This document shows positions 1 through 11,789 of a DNA stretch of 64,000 nt, in pieces. A program made the position numbers and the translations under genes. Numbering within the stretch: the stretch's first letter is position 1; every line of letters begins with the position of its first letter. A model generated the notes under the pieces. It did not search any database and had not been told where the DNA came from. It saw only the letters and a program-made list of their open reading frames with translations. Origin of the DNA: Hyphochytrium catenoides. Its lineage: Eukaryota > Sar > Hyphochytriomycetes > Hyphochytriales > Hyphochytriaceae. The DNA lies in NCBI GenBank assembly GCA_900088475.1, contig FLMG01000350.1, positions 1 to 64,000 on the forward strand. The letters run 5' to 3'.

Positions 1-289
1 GCCGCGAGTTACTTGTGAAACTAGCGCGAGGCGGGAGACTAGCCTGAAGAAGGAAACCAACACTCAGACTGCTATCAATAAAACAAACGAACGGAGCCCC
101 TGTCACATGGTTTGCTCCAGAAGTCCGAATGAACTGGGCGCCTCAGATTCAATTGAATAATTGTCAATAAATAGTAATAGCTCAGCATGTGAGCCTGTAT
201 AATACAGAGATTCTGCTTCCCTCTCTTGCCTCTTCTTGAGTTTCGGAGGTGCTGCGCTGACTCAGTCACTGCCACACGTCCTACAGATA

Positions 290-3200
290 TTAGGCTTGTG
301 AGTTAACCGTAGTGATGATAGCTCGCTGTTGTTCGCGCCGGTCTCTTCGCATTTGAAGCTCAGCCGCTGTTCGCTCCTTAAGGCACTTGTACGCCCCTGT
401 CTCTGCCTCTATTGACCACAGCAGGCCTTCTAGCCGCTGCTTGAAAGACAGGCTGGCGGTGTTCTTACGACACTGTGAGGAGAACGACGCAGAGATGGAA
501 GGCTTATGTCGTAGTGTCCCATTTTCCTGCTCTGCCGCTTCTTCTATTTCTGGTCCTTGAGGATCCTCACCAAGCTCTTTCTCCAGAGAAGACGCCTGCT
601 TGTCCGCCGTGGGCCTCCCAGCTTCGCCCCTCCACCAGGCGTCAATTGCATTTCGTCCTTCCGAGAGCTTCATTCTTCCACCAGCGAAGCCCGTCGATGA
701 TCTTTGGGGCTCAATGAGCTCAAGGGTGTGGCCCTCCTCCATTATTATATGTCCCTTCCCTTGATTACGCAGCTGAGAGATCTCTTCTTGAGCTTTAACC
801 AAGTCTGCCCTCACCTTCTGTAGGGCAATATCCTGTGCCCGAGTCTTTCTCCTCTCTTCTTCAAGGGCCTCGCGGTTAGCTACAAATTCATAGGCCAAAC
901 CGCTCAACCTTTCTTCCGCGTCTGCCAACATCTTCCTGGTTAGCTCTTCTTTCAATTCAGCTTCTGAAGAGCTGCCACCACAGGAGCAGGAAGACGAGAC
1001 AGGGACAGAGAGCACTTTGCTCTTCAGCTCTACCTGCTCCCTTTCCAGTGCGATTCGTTGTGACTCACTGAGAGTGAGCTTCTCCTTCAATTCTGCCATC
1101 TCCACTTCTGTCCTCGCAATCTCCTCAACAAGCTCCTTCCTAGCATCAGCACCAACCTTATCCATAGATCTGTACAGCTCTTCTTCAATGGCTCTCTTTG
1201 CCTCCACAGTCTCTTTCTGCCTCTTTGCCTCGAGCAGCTCTGTGCGCAGAATCTCTATCTGCTCTCTAATGGTTACCTCAGAATGACCTCTGGGGCTATT
1301 TTTAAGTGGAAAAGAACCCGTGGCAAGGGTCGGTGGAGTATATTCTTCCACGTCAGCTCTCTCGATTGCTTTCCTGCAATCACTGCAATACCATTCTCCG
1401 TCTTCTGGAGCACAGAGGAGACCAAGGCAGTCTGGATGGAAGTATCGGCCACAATTCCCGTCGCATAGAAAGACCGATTGTCCCTTGTCGCTCTCTTCGC
1501 CTCTCACTCGCTTTGAACAGAAGCTACAGACGGCTCCATTTATGTCATTCTCTCCTTTTTCGGTGGGCCCTGCCAAGTTATTAAGTGAGACTCCAGAAGA
1601 TGGCCGGCTGGGGTTCTCTTTCGCTATTATCTGTTCCCGTATAGTGAATTCCTCCCCATTTGTTTGGTGGGGGCACAATTCATACTCGTCCACTTGTACC
1701 GCTGCGTTAGTCATTTCCTTTCTGCAACCACACTGTGTGCTCGCCTGTATAGCGCCTAAGGGAGACGATGGGTCAATGGAATGAGACAGGGAGGAAATGG
1801 ATCCTTGTTGTTCCTCTAGCGTCGAGATGTAAGCCAGGAGCGAGTCCATTCTTTGTTCCATACTGGCAAGGAGCTGCTTGTACTCTCGAAGAGTCTTCTC
1901 CTCATTAACTCTTGGTCGGTTTCGGATTCTCTTGGCTCTGGTCCCGAACCGCAGAGAACTAAGCGTCTCTTCGTAGTTGCAGGGACTGGGACTGCACGTC
2001 ACTACCAAATGTGTCTTGGCATTCCCTCCTAAAGAGTCCTACAGGAAATTGAGAAAAATGCCAAGTAAATTAGCCACAAAGCCAGGCAGAAGTCGCAAGC
2101 GATAGACGGGGCCGCATTGCAAAGTGGACAGCGAACAGATTAATTGAGGGAAACAGCCAGATCCAACTGGAGAAATCATAACGGCGCCAAATATTAGTGA
2201 CAAAAGTCCCAACGAGCTATACATAGAGGTCCAAGAGAAATAGAATGCTAGGAGGGAGTTGAGCAAAACCCCTCCTCGACTCAAGAAGAGGGGGAGATGC
2301 AAAAGAAGAGGGAGGCAAAGGCACACAGCTTGATATATTTACCTGCAGGATGCGAGTGAGCTTCGAATCTCTGTAGGGAATATGCTTGCTTCCATCGGTG
2401 AGCGCTGTGATAACCATCCCTAGCGCTGTAAGTGATTTGTTGATGTGCTTGGCTTCCTCCAGCCGCTGGCCAGAGGCATTCGTCTTGCGGACCATCTCGC
2501 TCCCTGCCAGGTCAACCTGTAAAGCCAAAAGTTATACATGCTTCTGTTCAGAAGAAAAATAATGAGCAGCCGACAAGGGTTGGAAAAGACAAACTGCCCA
2601 AAAGAGCAAGCCCACGTTAGCCCTGATCAGCAGGAAGGAGCAAGGATTGAATCCAAGCACGCCATCAACGTAGAAGCGACGTTAGCTCGGCAGGACAAAG
2701 AATGAGCTACGTGGCGAGAGAAAAGAGGCGCAACTTTCTGACCAAGAAGAGCTTTGCTGTCTTCTTCACTTGTGAGGCAACAAAACTCATGGTAACACTG
2801 ATAGAGAGAATGCTGTGACTGCGGCTGCTCTCCTGATTCATTTGCGTAGCACCGGTTGCTCTGTTGCCAATCCCCAGTGCCATTGCCTGGAGCACCTCCT
2901 CTTCCGTGCAGCAAGCAAAGGTTTGTGCTCCCTGGATAGGAAGACGAACCCAACATGGTTGGGGGAAAAGGGGAATGTTAGGTATAAACTTGACGTGGAT
3001 AGCTTTAAAAGAGTGAATGTACAAGGCCACGAAGATGAAGCTAGAAGTACATCACGAAGCAAAGCAGCTTAGTTGTTCCTCCGACTACCATTGCGATTAA
3101 GATAGTTGTGGTCGTACGTGACAGAGGTATTGGGAAAAAGACCCATAGCTACAACTGCTTCACAACGCACCTCAACCCACACGCCTTTGTCTGGGTCCTC

Positions 3201-3692
3201 CCTTACTCTCATTGTCTTGTTGCAGGGCTTGAGCAGGTCCCGTACTTTCTCAAGATAGACCTCCAGGTAGGAAACACGTAGCTCATACTTCAGCTGCTGT
3301 CGCGTCGTCTCCTCCTTCAGCCCCACAAACAGAGCCCCAACAATCCGAGGAACTAAACCCTGCAGTTCACTGTCTTCTACTTTCCCTAATACGGTATATG
3401 TCTTTCCGCTGCCGGTCTGTCCGTATGCGAACAAAGTGCAATTGTATCCTGCCAATGTATCTTCTACCAAGGGCCTTCCGATGCTCCTGAACACGGCCTC
3501 CTGGCTTGCAGAGCTATCGAAAACTTGATCGAACGCGTAGTCGCTAGCCTCAGAAGAGCCCGGTGAAAACAGAGAGACGAGTCGTCCATCTGCAGAGACC
3601 CGGATGCAACACGCCTCCTCGTGATCTTCCTGCTTCTTCTCATACTCATTCGTCGGTCTGAATCTGCAACTGACCTTAACATTTCCGGCCAT
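290..3692 (-). CDS. Kinesin-1-like motor protein with a C-terminal-half PHD finger
   Basis: This is a microtubule motor ATPase of the N-terminal kinesin class, split into at least four exons. Exon 1 starts at ATG 3692 and opens with VKVSCRFRP. The P-loop GQTGSGKT is at residues 91-98. A second exon (about 2720-2945) carries switch [11 protein letters not shown] third (about 2342-2520) carries DLAGSE and [13 protein letters not shown]. The last exon begins with DSLGGNAKT near 2037 and runs open to the stop at 290. Just after the motor it shows a neck-like segment ([14 protein letters not shown]), then at 1376-1528 a complete C4HC3 PHD finger (Cys pairs CSFC and CDGNC, His-Cys HPDC, Cys pair CSDC), then long coiled coils. 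The motor end and the PHD finger share one uninterrupted exon, so the fusion is not an assembly join. The protein is roughly 900 residues. PHD fingers usually read histone H3 tails; a chromatin or nuclear role is inferred only. The exon 1/2 junction is the least certain. Confidence 0.88.
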
Positions 3693-4387
3693 GCTTCCCA
3701 GAAGCTAGCGTGGGCACAGGCTCCCGTACTTAACGTTTGTTGTGAACAATAAAAGCTCAAGAGGGCCCGACATTAGGATAGCAGCCCAGGCATTGGTGTG
3801 GCCTGCTTCTCAGGATGCAATAAGCAGCGATTGATGCCATCGGCTTCGGATCAGAGTGATGCGCTGCCAATAAGACCGTCGGCTGGGGCCATTGACGGAC
3901 CTTCCTTGCTTCCAATATCATCTTTTCCTTGTCATCAGTCCTCTTTTCTCATCTCTCCTGCATCTTGGCGCTCAGGAATTCCCCAGGATTTATACATCGC
4001 GATTACTAGCGTTCCTTATCCATTATAATGGCTACTAGAACCTATCTATTCTTCATAATTCAGTGGAGTAACGGATGGAACTATCGGAGGCCCAGACCCC
4101 GATGACAGCATGGACCCATGCGATCTACAGTAGGAACTACCGTCTCGTGACTGGAAAAGTCAGAAGGTGCCTTCAAGCAGGGCACAGCTAAGACCGCACG
4201 CAGAGATTGGAGCTCTAATCCTCGATGAAGATAAGATGACGATAAATATGTCTCTGTTGACAGGGTAATAATGTAACCAATGCTTCCCCGCCCAGGCGGC
4301 ACGGAGCCCAGTCAATAAATAGAACCTACTAGTTAGTGTATCTTCGTTGTCCTCACGACTCAGCTGAGAGTTATCGAACAGCATGTT
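3693..4387. other. Intergenic, kinesin promoter side
   Basis: This segment lies between the kinesin start codon and the 3' end of the SH3 gene, both on the minus strand. It should hold the 3' UTR of the SH3 gene and the kinesin promoter. The short open frames here have no recognisable domain and no coding character that I can support. I see no RNA gene or repeat. Confidence 0.6.
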
Positions 4388-7282
4388 CTAGAGATCTACA
4401 TCCGTCGCTGCTACTGAAGGCCGGGGACCCTCAGCTGTTCGGACTCTGGGAAGAACTCTTTTTTTGTGACCTCGAAGCTTCACGATAGACAGGTCATTTT
4501 CTATGTCGAGTACATTGTTCATCAGTCTTTCTTCTTCAGCCTCCTCTTGGGCGCCAGTTGCCCAGTCTCCCTCTTTCGAATCTCGCTCCGACGAGGTGTC
4601 AAATAGAGGAATCTCAATATCTGCACCAAACTCCTTCGCCATCATCAAGGAAAGTAGCACCGTCTTTCGAACTGACTTGGCATGCTGTTGTTCTGGGCAT
4701 GCAGCTGATGATGTCTCCAGACCTGAAATATAACCTGAGGTACCCTCTTCCCGTCTGCCATCTGGGAGTGCAGGCTTAATGTCCACTTGCTCACTTCCTG
4801 CTGAATCTTGTACGCTACCGACAAAGAAGGAGGACATGTCCATGGCAGATCTCGGTGTGGAATAATTGTCGCCCTGCTCGTCATTTTGAGTCACTCGCAG
4901 CCGCTCCCGTTCTGGCCACCATTTATCAGCCCCCATCTCCGTCCCGAATTGTAGCCCCAAGCCCTCGCTGCTAGAATCCGTAATACGAGAGGGTGGAGGC
5001 AAGACATCTATAAAGGGGCCAGCAGGAAGCTCCCTCTGAGCTGCCGGTGCATCTCTACACTTGTTCTGATTCGCCAACAGCTCTGCGGTGTCAAGCAATT
5101 CAGGCCGGAGCGTTTTCTTCGCAACTGAAGCGTCTTCACTGTTGGGGTTCCTGGCGGCACAATCTTGACTCTTAACCAAATCTGTGGCTTCAAAGAACTC
5201 AGGCTGCGAAGGCTTTGTGTCAGTGCGACCCTTCTCATTGGAAGGACCAGTCTTGGAACCGACAGATCTCTTCCCTTTAGGCTCGCATGAGAGTGAAGAC
5301 GAGGTGGTAACGTTCTCATCTTCCCCTAAACCTCGTGAGACTTCTCTCTTCGGGGAAGGCTGTCCTTTTGGTTCAGGGAGTCTCTGAGGACCAGAGGACT
5401 TCCTTGTTACCTCAGTAAGATAAGTCGGCTTCGCTAATTTTACCTTTGCAAGAAGAGAAGACTGCCCAATGGCGGGTGCCAGGGCCTCTTTTTTGCTTTT
5501 GATCAATTGTTCAGGGGGCTGGTACTTCTTGAGCAGCTTCTGTCTGTACTCCCTAGACTTCTTTTCGACATCCGCTTTGGAAAGGCTGATGTCCGGCAGC
5601 TTCATTGTTTGAGTATCTGCCTGAATATGCTTTTCAGTTCCGTGCTCTGGGGTACAACGAGCATTCCGATCCCTCGAGAGAATTACGCTGTTGCTAAGGT
5701 CAGGTGTTTCACCTTCTGTTTGGCCCCTCGAATCTTCTCTTGCCAGTACCTTTGTCCCATGGAAACTAGGTGGCGTTCCTAGGAAGCGACTTTTCTTGTC
5801 GGCGTAGGCATACTTCTTTAAAAAGCGGAGCCTATTCTTCCTAGTCTCAGCCGCAAAAAGGATACGAACAGTCTCACTAGCATGTGGCACCTCATCTCGG
5901 GTCGGGCTTCTCTTCCCACAATGGGGAGCTGCTGTAAGACTCTCGCGGTCAACTCCTTTCGAAGGTGTAGAAATTCCGCCTCTTGACATGCTTCCTGGCG
6001 ACCCATATCTCGTGCCATCTTTGCTACCAATATCCTCTCCCAGGGATGTCATTGGCTCTTTGCTTAGCTGCTGCTGCTGGCGTGGCCCGGTTGGGCAGAA
6101 CGAGCTATTATCTGAAACTCCATCTACTTTGTCTTCCTTATTTTTTGTGAAGGTTTGGATCGGGATGCCACTGCCAATGCTCATGCTGCTAGCCCTTCTC
6201 TTCAGCTTCTCAGAAACGAGCTGCTTAAGTTCAGACGGATCTTCCCAATCTTCTGGCGGACTAATGTCCTCTTCCTCTGCACCGCCTGATTCATGCTTTT
6301 CCTCCTCCCTGATAAGTATTGCAGCCTGGACTTCACTTTTCTGTTTGAGGCAGTGAGGCGTGGCTTGGCTTGGACTGCGTGGAGGTGCAGCATCAAGCTG
6401 ATCGGCATTGCTCTCTGCATTGTTCTCTCCCTGACCATCTATATGCGGCGTTTTCCTACTAGCATCACCTCGGACGGTGTCGACGCTGCTGTGGACTACT
6501 TGTTGGCTAGGAAGTGTCGTAGGGACCGAAAAAGCTGCAATCGCTGCATTTGCATCTGCACTAAACTTGCTGCGCCTTGGCTGATCAACTACTGATGCTC
6601 TTGAGCTGTCTCCTGGTGAGCTTTCAGGTCCCAAGGATAGATGGTCCTCAATCTCTTGCGTCCTAGCATTGCCGCCACCGGCTCTTGTCATCTCCACCAT
6701 TTGTAGGGCAGCACTGGGTGCGCGGCGGTCTTCCATATTATGTGTAAAGACATCTTGATGGCATGCTAACAAGTTCTCCACGCTGAGCTCTATACTCTTC
6801 GAAACCGCCAGGTAGTCCTTGGGAGCAACTCCTACTTTGTTCTTGAGTCTAACCCTCCACCATCCTTCTTCTTCTATGTCGACAATCTCCAAACTCTCTC
6901 CCGCTTGGAAAGAAAGCTCTTCCTCATCTGTTTCCACTCAGTTAGAGCTCGGAATTGCCTCAGGCTGTTTACTCTGGGGATCACAAGTATTACCTCGGCC
7001 AGCAAATTGAAACTTGGTCTTAGCTTGAAGGCTGGACACGGCGCAATACCGTGCAGGAAATATACCTTTGTCTCCTGTGGTCAAGTTGAACCCGTACCAC
7101 CAGTCCTCTTCCTCCTTCTTGACCAGATAGAGAAGATCTCCTTCTTGTAAGGCAATCTCATCGGGTTCTAGGGAGTGACTCTAAGCCATGGGTATAGCGC
7201 TACGCAGACCTTCAGAATGTGATTACTTACCTCTCTTTTCATATTTGTAAACAGCTTTGTAGAATTTCGGGGTGGGCACCAT
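4388..7282 (-). CDS. Tandem SH3-domain scaffold protein with long disordered tail
   Basis: Two SH3 domains sit at the N-terminus, assembled over two small introns. Exon 1 starts at ATG 7282 and reads FYKAVYKYEKR. After an intron (about 7175-7227) SH3 number 1 continues with EPDEIALQEGDLLYLV, the EEEDWW ligand-groove tryptophans and GIFPARY. After a second intron (about 6938-7003) SH3 number 2 reads FQFAGRDEEELSFQAGES, then EEEGWWRV and VAPKDYLAV. The rest, about 800 residues in one exon to the stop at 4388, is low-complexity and rich in Ser, Glu, Lys and Pro. Two basic motifs of similar shape stand out in it: RKNRLRFLKKY and KSREYRQKLLKKY. SH3 pairs of this kind recruit proline-rich partners in actin or endocytic scaffolds, but nothing in the tail identifies a specific family. 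The function is therefore unassigned. The gene is divergent from the bHLH-PAS gene. Confidence 0.8.
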
Positions 7283-8087
7283 CTACTTTGTAGCAGTCGT
7301 GACATCTGGGAAAATCATGAGCTGGTGCATGTGTAGAGGTGTTTGCTCGAGGTCAGGCTGTGATGCTCTAATGATTGGACCCAATCAGACATGACGTGCT
7401 CGTTCCTCTGTCATTAGAATAGCTGCTCCTCCAGCCATTGCCTCGTGTCTGAGCTTCCTTTCAGGGGCATAATGCCCTTGTAAACCCATTGCCTAAGCAG
7501 CTGAAGCGCCTTACTCTTAGCGGCAGCTAGCATCAGTCGCCCCGCCCCATCAACCATCTTTCAACCATTTCTCTTGCCGCGTCACTTTATAATAACAAGC
7601 CAAGAAGAATTTCCGTTACTGTAGGACCTCTAGTAACCCCAGAAGAACTGGAGTTACTGATCCCACTATGATTATTGTCAGATTCAGAAGGCTTCTGTTA
7701 CCCCAAACCCAAAGCGCCTTTTGGCTTTCCCTTACACTTTATCAAAGCTTTGCAACCCAAGAGGAGCAGAGCGAGGACAAGAAAAGAACGTTTCTTGCGC
7801 ACCAGGCAAGACGAAAGCAAGCCTTTCCTCTTGTCCTCCGCTTTCCCCCAGCACAGCTCTTCCTTCGATCCTCCCCTGCTGTTTGTTGCCCTTGCTTTCT
7901 ACATCATCATCCCCTCCTTCCTTCCTTCAGGACTCAGAAGGGCAGTGGCATAGGATGTAAAATAAGGAACATCAAGGTGAAGGCATCGTGGGAAGGTTGT
8001 GCAAGAGTCTCTCGGTGCCATCATGCTTCCGAACTAAACCATCCTCTGGAGGCATCGAGGTAGACCAGGTCTTCATTAGCTGCCTTG
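7283..8087. promoter_or_regulatory. Divergent intergenic region between the SH3 and bHLH-PAS genes
   Basis: About 800 bp separate two start codons that face away from each other, so both 5' UTRs and promoters must lie here. Plus-strand open frames at 7668-8063 overlap one another in three frames. None has domain content or joins convincingly to the bHLH-PAS frame. No single regulatory motif stands out enough to call. Confidence 0.5.
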
Positions 8088-9717
8088 ATGATGGTCAGGC
8101 ACTCCGAGAATAGGAAGGGCCACCCTATCAGGGCCGAGGGGAGCCTTCGCGCTGACGAGAGCAGGGTGACCAGAGGGAATAACAACGTCGAGGATCGCGA
8201 AGTTCAATATCCTGGGCAAGAGTCGAGGCGACCTTCAGATGCCCAGCCAATGGCACGTCACCATTCTAGCCCCAGCGATTTCCACCCGAAATCTCCCACC
8301 CTTCCCTCCATATCAGCCGTTATGTCGCAGGCTTCGCCAACGCTAAATAAAGAAACATGGCCATCACTACCACCTTCTGCCAAGAGAGACTTAGGGAAGC
8401 AGTGGTCCCTACCAAAGCGCCATAACAGCAACACTGCTATGCAAGCACCTAGACTTTTGCTCCCTTACGCTGGCCCGCTGCCTGTTATCCAGCAAGAGAG
8501 GCCTACCTCCAGCTACCGTCCGCCAGTGAACCTTGACAGCACCAAGGGAGACTCTTTACCCTCGCGACCTGAAGTTCTCAGTCCGTTTCAACCGATGCCT
8601 CAGCACTCTACCCCACTGCACGACTCGACTTCGTTCTCCAGTGACAGAGATTCTGATCCTCTAGATTATCGTCGACGCAGGAGGTCTGAGTCGGAAAAGC
8701 GCAGGTAGGCATTTCAGGCAGTCTTTGCTTTATAGGCTGGCGCCATTCATCCTCGCCTTGACATTCAGGACAGAACGGATCAACGATCAAATTGACAGGT
8801 TGAGGACTATGCTAAAGGTAGGATCTAAATCTCTGGTTCTTAATTTTCTTCGTGGCTGAATCTTTCTCCGATAGACACTAGATGTCTTGGGTGAGAAGAT
8901 GGATAAATTAAGGGTACTCTTAGCCGCCAAAGAGTATCTTAGGCAATGTAGAGACGAAGAAGGATTGCCTATCTCAAGAAGAAAACGGCAGAAGACTTGC
9001 GATGGGACAGGCACTACCAACTTTGTGGCTCTCTTTGATCAGTGCGGAGTGCCAATGGCCGTGCTAGAGAAGGATGGCAGGTGCTAAGACCTTTTAAGTC
9101 TCCCTTCAACATTCGCTTCCTCTGCCCGCTTCCCCAGATCCCTTCATCGCTCAGTGCCATCAAGGTTTCGGCTTCAACTGTGTATTAATCGTTACTGCTG
9201 ACGCTTCTTATTGCCACTGCTGGTATGTCTCACCTCACACTTGGGACTGGAGCTTACCTGCTTGTGATTATAGGTTCCGATATACTAATCAACAATTTGC
9301 CAACTTGACACGGCTCTCTAAGGAAGAGCTTCTCCTTAAGGACGTCAGCTCGTTCCTTCCCGCTTGTCAGATGGACGAGGATAGGTATGTGTGCTCTCCA
9401 CTCTCCACTCCTTTCATCACTGGGCGTAGTACTAACCTGCCATGCACAGTCCTTGGGGCGCACTTTCGACAGGTATCCAGTGCCGGACGCAGGTAAAAGG
9501 AGAGATCCTTCTGAAGGACTCTCCCGCGCTGGCAAGTAGAGAATCTAGAAGATTTGGTGTATCTGTCCTGGTCACATTCTAACTTAGTAATGGCCCTTGT
9601 CAGGTCTCAATCACTTTGGCCCTGATACCGGCAGGCGGACAGGGCTCTGGACATTGGATTCACATGACCATGCTCCCTCTTGACACCGATCACCCCCCGC
9701 TCAGCTCAGCTGCCTAA
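8088..9717 (+). CDS. bHLH-PAS transcription factor
   Basis: This is a DNA-binding regulator with a basic helix-loop-helix and a PAS domain, about 379 residues in six exons. My exon reading is 8088-8704, 8769-8817, 8875-9080, 9274-9384, 9450-9492 and 9604-9717. All introns are GT-AG and the frame closes at TAA 9715-9717. The N-terminal 190 residues are disordered and rich in Pro and Ser. Basic region plus helix 1 is RRRSESEKRRTERINDQIDR, with the E-x-x-R-R E-box contact pattern; helix 2 is DKLRVLLAAKEYLRQ. The PAS domain starts near residue 271 (FVALFDQCGVPMAVLEKDG), continues as FRYTNQQFANLTRLSKEELL and closes with HWIHMTMLPL. Helix 2 and the PAS start share exon 3, so the fusion is secure. 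bHLH-PAS proteins are known from animals and from heterokont algae, for example the diatom circadian regulator RITMO1. A ligand or light link is not shown here. The first ATG of an ATG-ATG pair is taken as start. Confidence 0.85.
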
Positions 9718-11789
9718 AGCCCTTATCGCCTATGTACTTTACCACTGTGCCCTACCATTCCGGGAGGACCCCATTGAGACCATTACAACCTTTACTCGGC
9801 CTCTATTCCAATCAGCTGGATGGCTCGGAATTTCCTGCAGGCATTGGAGTCACTGTAACCTGTCACTCTCTCAATGACTGCCACCGCCTGTCCCATCAGT
9901 GGTTGTTAGTCCTTCCCTCTCTGTATGTTCTAATGCGGTCATAGTAACGTCTGACTGCGTCTACCGTTAAACCCTCCAAGCTAACCAACATGGCCAACGG
10001 TCACCATACCTCTCAAGAAATAGCCTATATATGTATATGCCATGTGCCCAAGAGATCAGGCTCGAGCCCAGATCCTCCATTTGCAACCCTGAATAGTTGC
10101 TTTCCTCCCTCAAAGCAAGCCGAGATAACGTAGTTTTTCTTTGAGGGGTGGTACACAAAAGAATTTGACTCCCAAAGTATTTGACCTTAGGCAACGTATG
10201 CCGCTGGGGCCTAACCCATTCCTAAAGAGATTATATTTCTATTCGTCTCCATGTTGGAGTCTCGTCTAATGACCGTGTAGGTATGATAACGTCAGTTGAA
10301 GATATAGCTCGCTCTACTTCATCACTTTTGGAGCCATTAACCTGTGAGTTCAACGACATCTGTCATCTCTGTTACGGAGAGACTATTTTGCATCATAAAG
10401 CCCATCAGTAAGCGAGCCTCCTGAATAAGGGTGGCAGTCAGAGAGGGAAGATCTTCTGGCGAGAATGATTTAACTCTTCGCCTACGTCGCCCACGCAGTT
10501 CCCCGACCCGCACAGCTCGCGTCGCTCTGGATGGGGAGTGTTAGCCCAAGGTTGATAGCCTTTTTGGACATGGTACCACAATAAAAAGATTGAATCTGAA
10601 GAATGTGTCCTGGACTAGTGCTACCCGAGTCCCCGCCATGCAAGCTTAGGATAGATTATTCAGGGTTCATCCGGCATTACTATCAATCCGTAAACGCACT
10701 AAGATGTAACTGCTCTATGAACTTGTCAATGGCTCTTGGGGAGCTTTAGGTAAGAGATAGCACGTTTTTCGGCTAATTTGGCCATATTTTTACCATATAG
10801 GCCTTTCAGCGTTTATAGTTCCATTCGCCACACTTCAGTGACGGACTGACCTCTCGTACCAAGAATCCGTCCTGAGGGACATCGTTTTCTTTCGGATGGT
10901 TAGCAAAAGCTGTAAATGGCAGAATTATACTTTTCTCTTAGGTTTCAACTCTTGACATTCAAGTTTCTTCAATAAAACGAAGTCGTCAATGGTAAGCCCC
11001 TGGTGTTTCCCTGCTGGGTGAAGCAGCACGTAGCGTCAATGACGGGATCTAAGAATGATGCCTTTCAAGACTTTCTTCAGATGATGACCGAGCCAGGAAC
11101 CTTCTTCTGGCTATCACTGAATATAGAGGCTTTTCATGAGTGAGACGATGCAATGTAAAGGCCTTCACTATTTTATTAGCGGGCCTCTGCTGTGCCTCAG
11201 CATCTCAGAACTGTTTTACAGAACGATCGTATCTTCACCAACATCACCGTTCGTTACACCAATGTGTATGATTATCAAAAGCCCTCTTATCTGATTACTA
11301 ATCTCAACGACTACCTTCGTTTGAAAAAGATGAAATAATATGATGGAGGACCCAGAACTCACTTGGACACTGAACTAAGCGCTCTTTTCTTTGCCCTCCG
11401 CATCGCGTCTGCAATGCTGAGAGAGAAGGCTTGAGATGAGAGAAAGAGATCACCGGGCCTCAACCTCGAGCACGCCCCTCGAGCACCTAGTCACCCAGTG
11501 CGAGCGTCACCTCGTAGACCTTATATAGTCCCGTCACGACTCACCAGAGTCCGTCGCACTGGGCTGCGGCACAACCGACATCAAGGAGCTGAAACTGATT
11601 ACATTGATCAATGGCAACCACAAGAAAAATCTCCTAAGTATCGTCAGGTACGGCGTGAAGCACGCTTGCAAAGACTCCTTGTTCTAAGCGTCTTGCTTCA
11701 CGCCTACCAACAGTGAATGGGCCTTGCATGTAACAACATCCAGTAGGAGATAGCAAACATTACTATAGCGGCCTATACATTCGCAGAGA
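9718..11789. other. Gene-poor intergenic stretch
   Basis: Two kilobases without a supportable gene. Open frames are short, unlinked and without domains. The tail of the region, from about 11460 on, holds two strong inverted repeats (listed separately) and should include the HOOK promoter. I found no tRNA, rRNA or transposon signature in the rest. Confidence 0.55.
11652..11704. other. Strong hairpin upstream of HOOK
   Basis: GGCGTGAAGCA at 11652-11662 is the exact reverse complement of TGCTTCACGCC at 11694-11704. The stem continues inward, after a three-base bulge, with CGCTT (11663-11667) pairing to AAGCG (11686-11690), leaving an 18-nt loop. It lies 86 nt before the HOOK start codon. It could be a structured 5' UTR element, a small RNA precursor or a remnant of an inverted-repeat element; the sequence alone does not decide. 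A separate perfect 10-bp inverted repeat, CCCAGTGCGA at 11494-11503 and TCGCACTGGG at 11554-11563, lies just upstream. Confidence 0.6.

Noticed and set aside
1017-1784. Overlapping plus-strand frames inside the kinesin gene
   Set aside because: They are antisense shadows of the coiled-coil and PHD coding sequence.
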